Positions 6,801 through 8,401 of a stretch of 8,401 nt of DNA are shown here, piece after piece. Below the pieces are notes generated by a model. It worked only from the letters and a program-made list of their open reading frames with translations. It ran no database searches and was not told the DNA's origin. The stretch's first letter is position 1; each line of letters begins with the position of its first letter. Origin of the DNA: Actinomycetes bacterium (lineage in GTDB: Bacteria; Actinomycetota; Acidimicrobiia; Acidimicrobiales; Acidimicrobiaceae); contig JAKAQR010000083.1 of the NCBI GenBank assembly GCA_021819725.1, positions 1-8,401 on the forward strand, in the 5' to 3' direction. Made by a program: the position numbers and the translations under genes.

Positions 6801-7547
6801 GATTATTTGAAGGTCAGCAATGCTGCTGCAGGGATTTCTGCCTCTGCTCGTAGAGGAGTGCTCACGCTTCGGGCAAAGGTCGATGGAGTTGGCGAAGGAG
6901 TTACGGTAGGTGGTGTTCAAGGGCAGTTGATTCATGTCGCTGTGGATGCGAGGTATCTTTCAGGTCAGGAGCCCGTCATGAAGATTGTGGATGACAATAC
7001 CGGTAGGGTGATTAGCACCGTCTATGGTGCTAATGCCAGAGGGAAGTGGAGTCAGCTGAGCACCGATGTGACGATCCCTGGATCTGATGGGACGGTCTCA
7101 GTGATCTTATATGCCTATGCATCAAGTTCTGCAAGCGTGGCGCAGTATCGAAATGCGAGGCTTGAAGTGTGGAAAGCGGGTTCGGGGCAAGTCGCCGTCT
7201 TAAGCGGCCGCCTGGTGCGCGCGCATACCGCGAAGGCAAAAGCAGTTGGGAAAGATAGGTACCTTGTCAATATTCACAATGGCACACGTGTTTTGGTGAT
7301 GTCGAGCTCTTACACAGCCAACTGGAGGGCCGTTGCCAACGGCCATAGGTTGCCACACTTCATGGTAGACGGTGATTTAAATGGGTGGTTGTTGCCACGA
7401 GCTTATACCGGAGTGGTGACTGTGGACTATGGTCCGGTGGGGACAGAGGGTTGGTTCGAGTTACTCATGGCGATCTCAATTGGTAGTCTTAGTGTCTATG
7501 GGATTATAGCCTGGGTGGGTAAGCTAGGAAAGGGTCGGTCGTGTTAA
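3879..7547 (+). CDS. Large GT-C-type membrane glycosyltransferase, AftD/DUF3367-like
   Basis: A 1222-residue protein. Residues about 44-452 hold a dozen or so membrane helices. The early extracytoplasmic loop YIAGGDVWPSF (67-77) fits the acidic loop of GT-C enzymes, and FWLLRDPQVELD (391-402) resembles the 'LRDP/LRNP' loop of actinobacterial AftD-type proteins. About 730 mostly extracytoplasmic residues follow. VRWVVERGDIIW (571-582) lies in a YfhO-like region. CND (C792) and ESACSS (C825) could form a disulfide. A Gly-Ala tract lies at 898-910. NLIPNALLHGELW (from 955) opens a beta-rich module that looks like a carbohydrate-binding domain. SYTANWRAVANG...GWLLP (W1149) matches the C-terminal 'PGWRA.LDG...GWVLP' module of this group. 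A final helix lies at about 1192-1213. GT-C enzymes transfer sugar from polyprenyl-phosphate donors outside the membrane. AftD itself is an arabinofuranosyltransferase, but the sugar here is unknown. The start is uncertain: TTG 3879 (in-frame stop at 3849-3851) or ATG 3906, neither with a well-spaced ribosome site. Confidence 0.8.
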   Translation: MVDIETETGMLGKLEVGSLHIQDLDLKDLLRRGARNVRRWVIRYSLYFVTAAVLGLVGIVAFWRSGYIAGGDVWPSFAVAPGLLLHGSLGVWGFSGNFLGSAQYASADVVLGVIGYILKFVIGSGAHRDAAFYVLLLVTQGVSIQFFSLRLFPNKRIGSVFTAISLSVSLYGVISIINPVIGFAMICFPLSAGIMIHAFETGKSVSQGARWGFLTIGLFVLVSTPPLGVFYLIWLTAWGFVGWKRSGMGVKCFVGAAGVAGVVAIGLNVWWIYSAYLTLYGSTNVVAFEPAGPISFVNQRASLLNLLSMQGVWSWSQRIYFPWASLYSQWLIHGLLYVPGFLAIVALIVHRKERRVQLLGVIGGLSLILAQGTHAPFGVVNVFLVNHVPLFWLLRDPQVELDVSLYLAMFVLAGVTISDIGLFVRHREGLETTALTGLLYVVITIVLVGTVAPLWSGEVVPRTKQPGQLGSENVHIPKYWLEIARHLNEAPGGGAVLMLPNDDFYQMPYAWDYYGTDQVAQSLIDRRIMLLNASQGGYLSGSQGDETLLRGLVNAIQKGEPIAGILRRLDVRWVVERGDIIWNMPGRSILSPSVVLADLRSDPGLQRVTSFGPLQLYRVMGSEGLFQTAGGLDTWTNTHLNPLVVAENFGKAAGVWTNRGPDVRAVGSLKIVNASINHPSVTLAPGRAVLLSPKEVGLEVRIFRGELVFRILGPRLLGMTSRSWIRQVVFRVGDIAGQRLLARINGVDLAVVPSVHWTRLQGFAVPDSGNLSIEIGKLTALRASKWSALGNCNDRPVLPNAVTKLSLTTSADGGIVLGAAQESACSSMTSIGNTRRQMVIAQVAAKHIAGVGPVVALMSGRQVLRKVELPASRSYETTYLPVGIVKHGSLSIMAYSIGAGAGAGAGAGAGSLSLNGYRVQFWNFMNEGYKQIKLNPQILPGSRDKLREVSAHPVNLIPNALLHGELWSPPFNANDYLKVSNAAAGISASARRGVLTLRAKVDGVGEGVTVGGVQGQLIHVAVDARYLSGQEPVMKIVDDNTGRVISTVYGANARGKWSQLSTDVTIPGSDGTVSVILYAYASSSASVAQYRNARLEVWKAGSGQVAVLSGRLVRAHTAKAKAVGKDRYLVNIHNGTRVLVMSSSYTANWRAVANGHRLPHFMVDGDLNGWLLPRAYTGVVTVDYGPVGTEGWFELLMAISIGSLSVYGIIAWVGKLGKGRSC
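6570..6605 (+). repeat. Hexanucleotide microsatellite (GGTGCT)x6, in frame
   Basis: Six perfect tandem copies of GGTGCT, followed by GGC, lie in frame in the GT-C gene and encode Gly-Ala x6 plus Gly (residues 898-910). Because the unit is six bases, slippage would change the tract by a Gly-Ala pair without shifting the frame. The tract lies between beta-rich extracytoplasmic segments and probably acts as a flexible linker or loop. Confidence 0.97.
7328..7344. repeat. Tight inverted repeat GGCCGTT-GCC-AACGGCC inside the GT-C gene
   Basis: Perfect 7-base arms (7328-7334 and 7338-7344) around a 3-base loop would form a stable RNA hairpin about 200 bases before the next start. It has no T run, so it is not a classic terminator, and it lies within the coding sequence of the conserved C-terminal module (RAVANGHR). 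Confidence 0.5.
7526..7534 (+). promoter_or_regulatory. Ribosome binding site AGGAAAGGG for the overlapping GT2 gene
   Basis: A strong purine-rich site inside the end of the GT-C gene, 6 bases before the GTG at 7541. It supports that start and the tight overlap of the two genes. Confidence 0.65.
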
Positions 7548-8377
7548 CGGTCGTTATTCCCACGCTGAACGCAGGGAGCACCTTGGGGGCGTGTCTTGAA
7601 GCGCTAGAACGGTCGTCAGAGGTGCTCAGTGGGATCATCGTGGTCGACGGTGGTAGTGCTGATGATACTATCGATGTTGCGAGGTCCTTTGGGGTGACGG
7701 TCGTGACGAATGACAGGGGTCTAACGCGCCAACGCAACAGGGGTCTGGATTTGGTTGTATCCCGGTACGTATTGTTTATCGATGCTGATATGGTCGTTCC
7801 GCCGGAGCCGATTCTTGAGGGTCTAGGGATTCTTGAGCGTGCTTCACGGGTAACGGCGGTGGTATTGCCGGAGATTTCTACAGGAAGAGGCTATTGGGCT
7901 AGGGTTCGTTGGTTGGAGCGTTCGTGCTATGTCGACTGTTGGTGGATGCAGGCTGCAAGATTGTTCAGGACTGACGCAATCCGGACCATTGGTGGTTATG
8001 ATGCCAGTCTCTATGCTGGCGAGGACTGGGATGTCGACCAGCGGATTCGGCAGTTGGGTTTCGTAGCTCAGACACCCTCTTCACTCTATCACTGGGAAGG
8101 ACAACCAACCTTGAGGTCCTTGTTGGACAAGAAGGAGGGTTATACCGGGTCGCTTCCTGCGTATCGACAGAAATGGCCGCAAAGGGCAAGCTTGCAGCTT
8201 TCTCCTTTGGCGAGAGCCAATGTGCTTTTTCAACATTCAACATTGCTAATGCAACATCCCCTACTCAGTACTGGTTTAGGGATTCTCGGAGTTGGTGAGT
8301 TCTTAAAACTGCGAAGATCCGCTGATGCCCCCCTGCGCAATCAAACGAGGGCTCATTCTGATGGTCAAGGGAGTTAG
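7541..8377 (+). CDS. Family 2 glycosyltransferase
   Basis: A 278-residue GT-A-fold transferase that should move a sugar from a nucleotide donor onto a growing glycan or lipid acceptor at the cytoplasmic face. The order of motifs is typical: TVVIPTLNAG at the N-terminus, VDGGSADDT (D36) for nucleotide binding, LTRQRNRGLD (61-70), the metal-binding DAD (81-83), GGYDASLYAGEDWDVDQRI (151-169) with the likely catalytic acidic pair E161/D162, and HWEG (184-187). The C-terminal part (HPLLSTGLGILGVGEFLKL, about 239-257) is amphipathic or weakly hydrophobic and may touch the membrane; there is no clear full helix. The GTG start at 7541 overlaps the end of the GT-C gene (7545-7547 is its TAA) and has a strong ribosome site, so the two are probably translationally coupled. 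Donor sugar and acceptor cannot be told from the sequence. GT2 assignment is firm; the exact role is inferred from context only. Confidence 0.9.
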   Translation: MLTVVIPTLNAGSTLGACLEALERSSEVLSGIIVVDGGSADDTIDVARSFGVTVVTNDRGLTRQRNRGLDLVVSRYVLFIDADMVVPPEPILEGLGILERASRVTAVVLPEISTGRGYWARVRWLERSCYVDCWWMQAARLFRTDAIRTIGGYDASLYAGEDWDVDQRIRQLGFVAQTPSSLYHWEGQPTLRSLLDKKEGYTGSLPAYRQKWPQRASLQLSPLARANVLFQHSTLLMQHPLLSTGLGILGVGEFLKLRRSADAPLRNQTRAHSDGQGS

Positions 8378-8401
8378 CTCCGTGTGCCCCGGTGGTAACG
8401 T
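8361..8401 (+). CDS. Probable start of a further gene, cut by the window end
   Basis: ATG at 8361 is preceded by GAGGG (8347-8351) at 9 bases and opens a frame that overlaps the end of the GT2 gene and stays open to the window edge (MVKGVSSVCPGGNV). An alternative is GTG at 8382 in the same frame, which has AAGGGAG (8367-8373) at 8 bases; ATG 8325 is also in frame. With only about 14 residues visible no function can be suggested. Continuation of the tightly packed gene run is the main argument. Confidence 0.4.
   Translation, partial: MVKGVSSVCPGGN

Overview
The window looks like a chromosomal segment of a Gram-positive actinobacterium of moderate GC, with much GTG/TTG start use. The lineage call is an inference. 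It rests on the actinobacterial flavour of the cystathionine lyase tail (an AERR-type C-terminus), on the actinobacterial ISL3-type transposase remnant, and above all on the 1222-residue GT-C protein, whose layout resembles the mycobacterial/actinobacterial AftD-type (DUF3367) proteins. A member of the Acidimicrobiia would fit the mid-range GC, but the sequence alone does not prove it.

Layout, all on the + strand. (1) 1-843 is the 3' part of a PLP-dependent trans-sulfuration enzyme, probably cystathionine gamma-lyase, cut by the window edge. (2) 844-1671 is an 828-base stretch with no intact gene. It holds a decayed, frameshifted ISL3-family transposase remnant (about 1090-1440) and then an AT-rich block with an inverted repeat and a plausible promoter just before the next gene. 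(3) 1672-8377 is a compact three-gene run, probably an operon: a flippase-glycosyltransferase fusion (716 aa), a giant membrane GT-C-like glycosyltransferase (1222 aa) and a family 2 glycosyltransferase (278 aa). The second and third genes overlap by 7 bases. A fourth gene probably begins at about 8361 and runs out of the window.

How the genes may work together (inference): the first operon protein joins a 12-helix MOP/Wzx-like membrane domain to a cytoplasmic GT2 domain of the polyprenyl-phosphate sugar synthase type (Alg5/DPM1/GtrB-like). The second is a polytopic GT-C protein with a very large extracytoplasmic region, the kind of enzyme that uses polyprenyl-phosphate sugars outside the membrane. 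Together they look like a self-contained 'make the lipid-linked sugar, flip it, transfer it' module, analogous in logic to GtrB/GtrA/GtrC but with synthesis and flipping fused in one chain. The third gene would add a sugar on the cytoplasmic side. The likely product is a cell-envelope glycan or glycolipid.

The most notable points are the flippase-GT2 fusion and the proposed donor module, an in-frame (GGTGCT)6 microsatellite encoding a Gly-Ala tract in the GT-C protein, a drop in GC inside the flippase part, and the unusual start of the GT-C gene.
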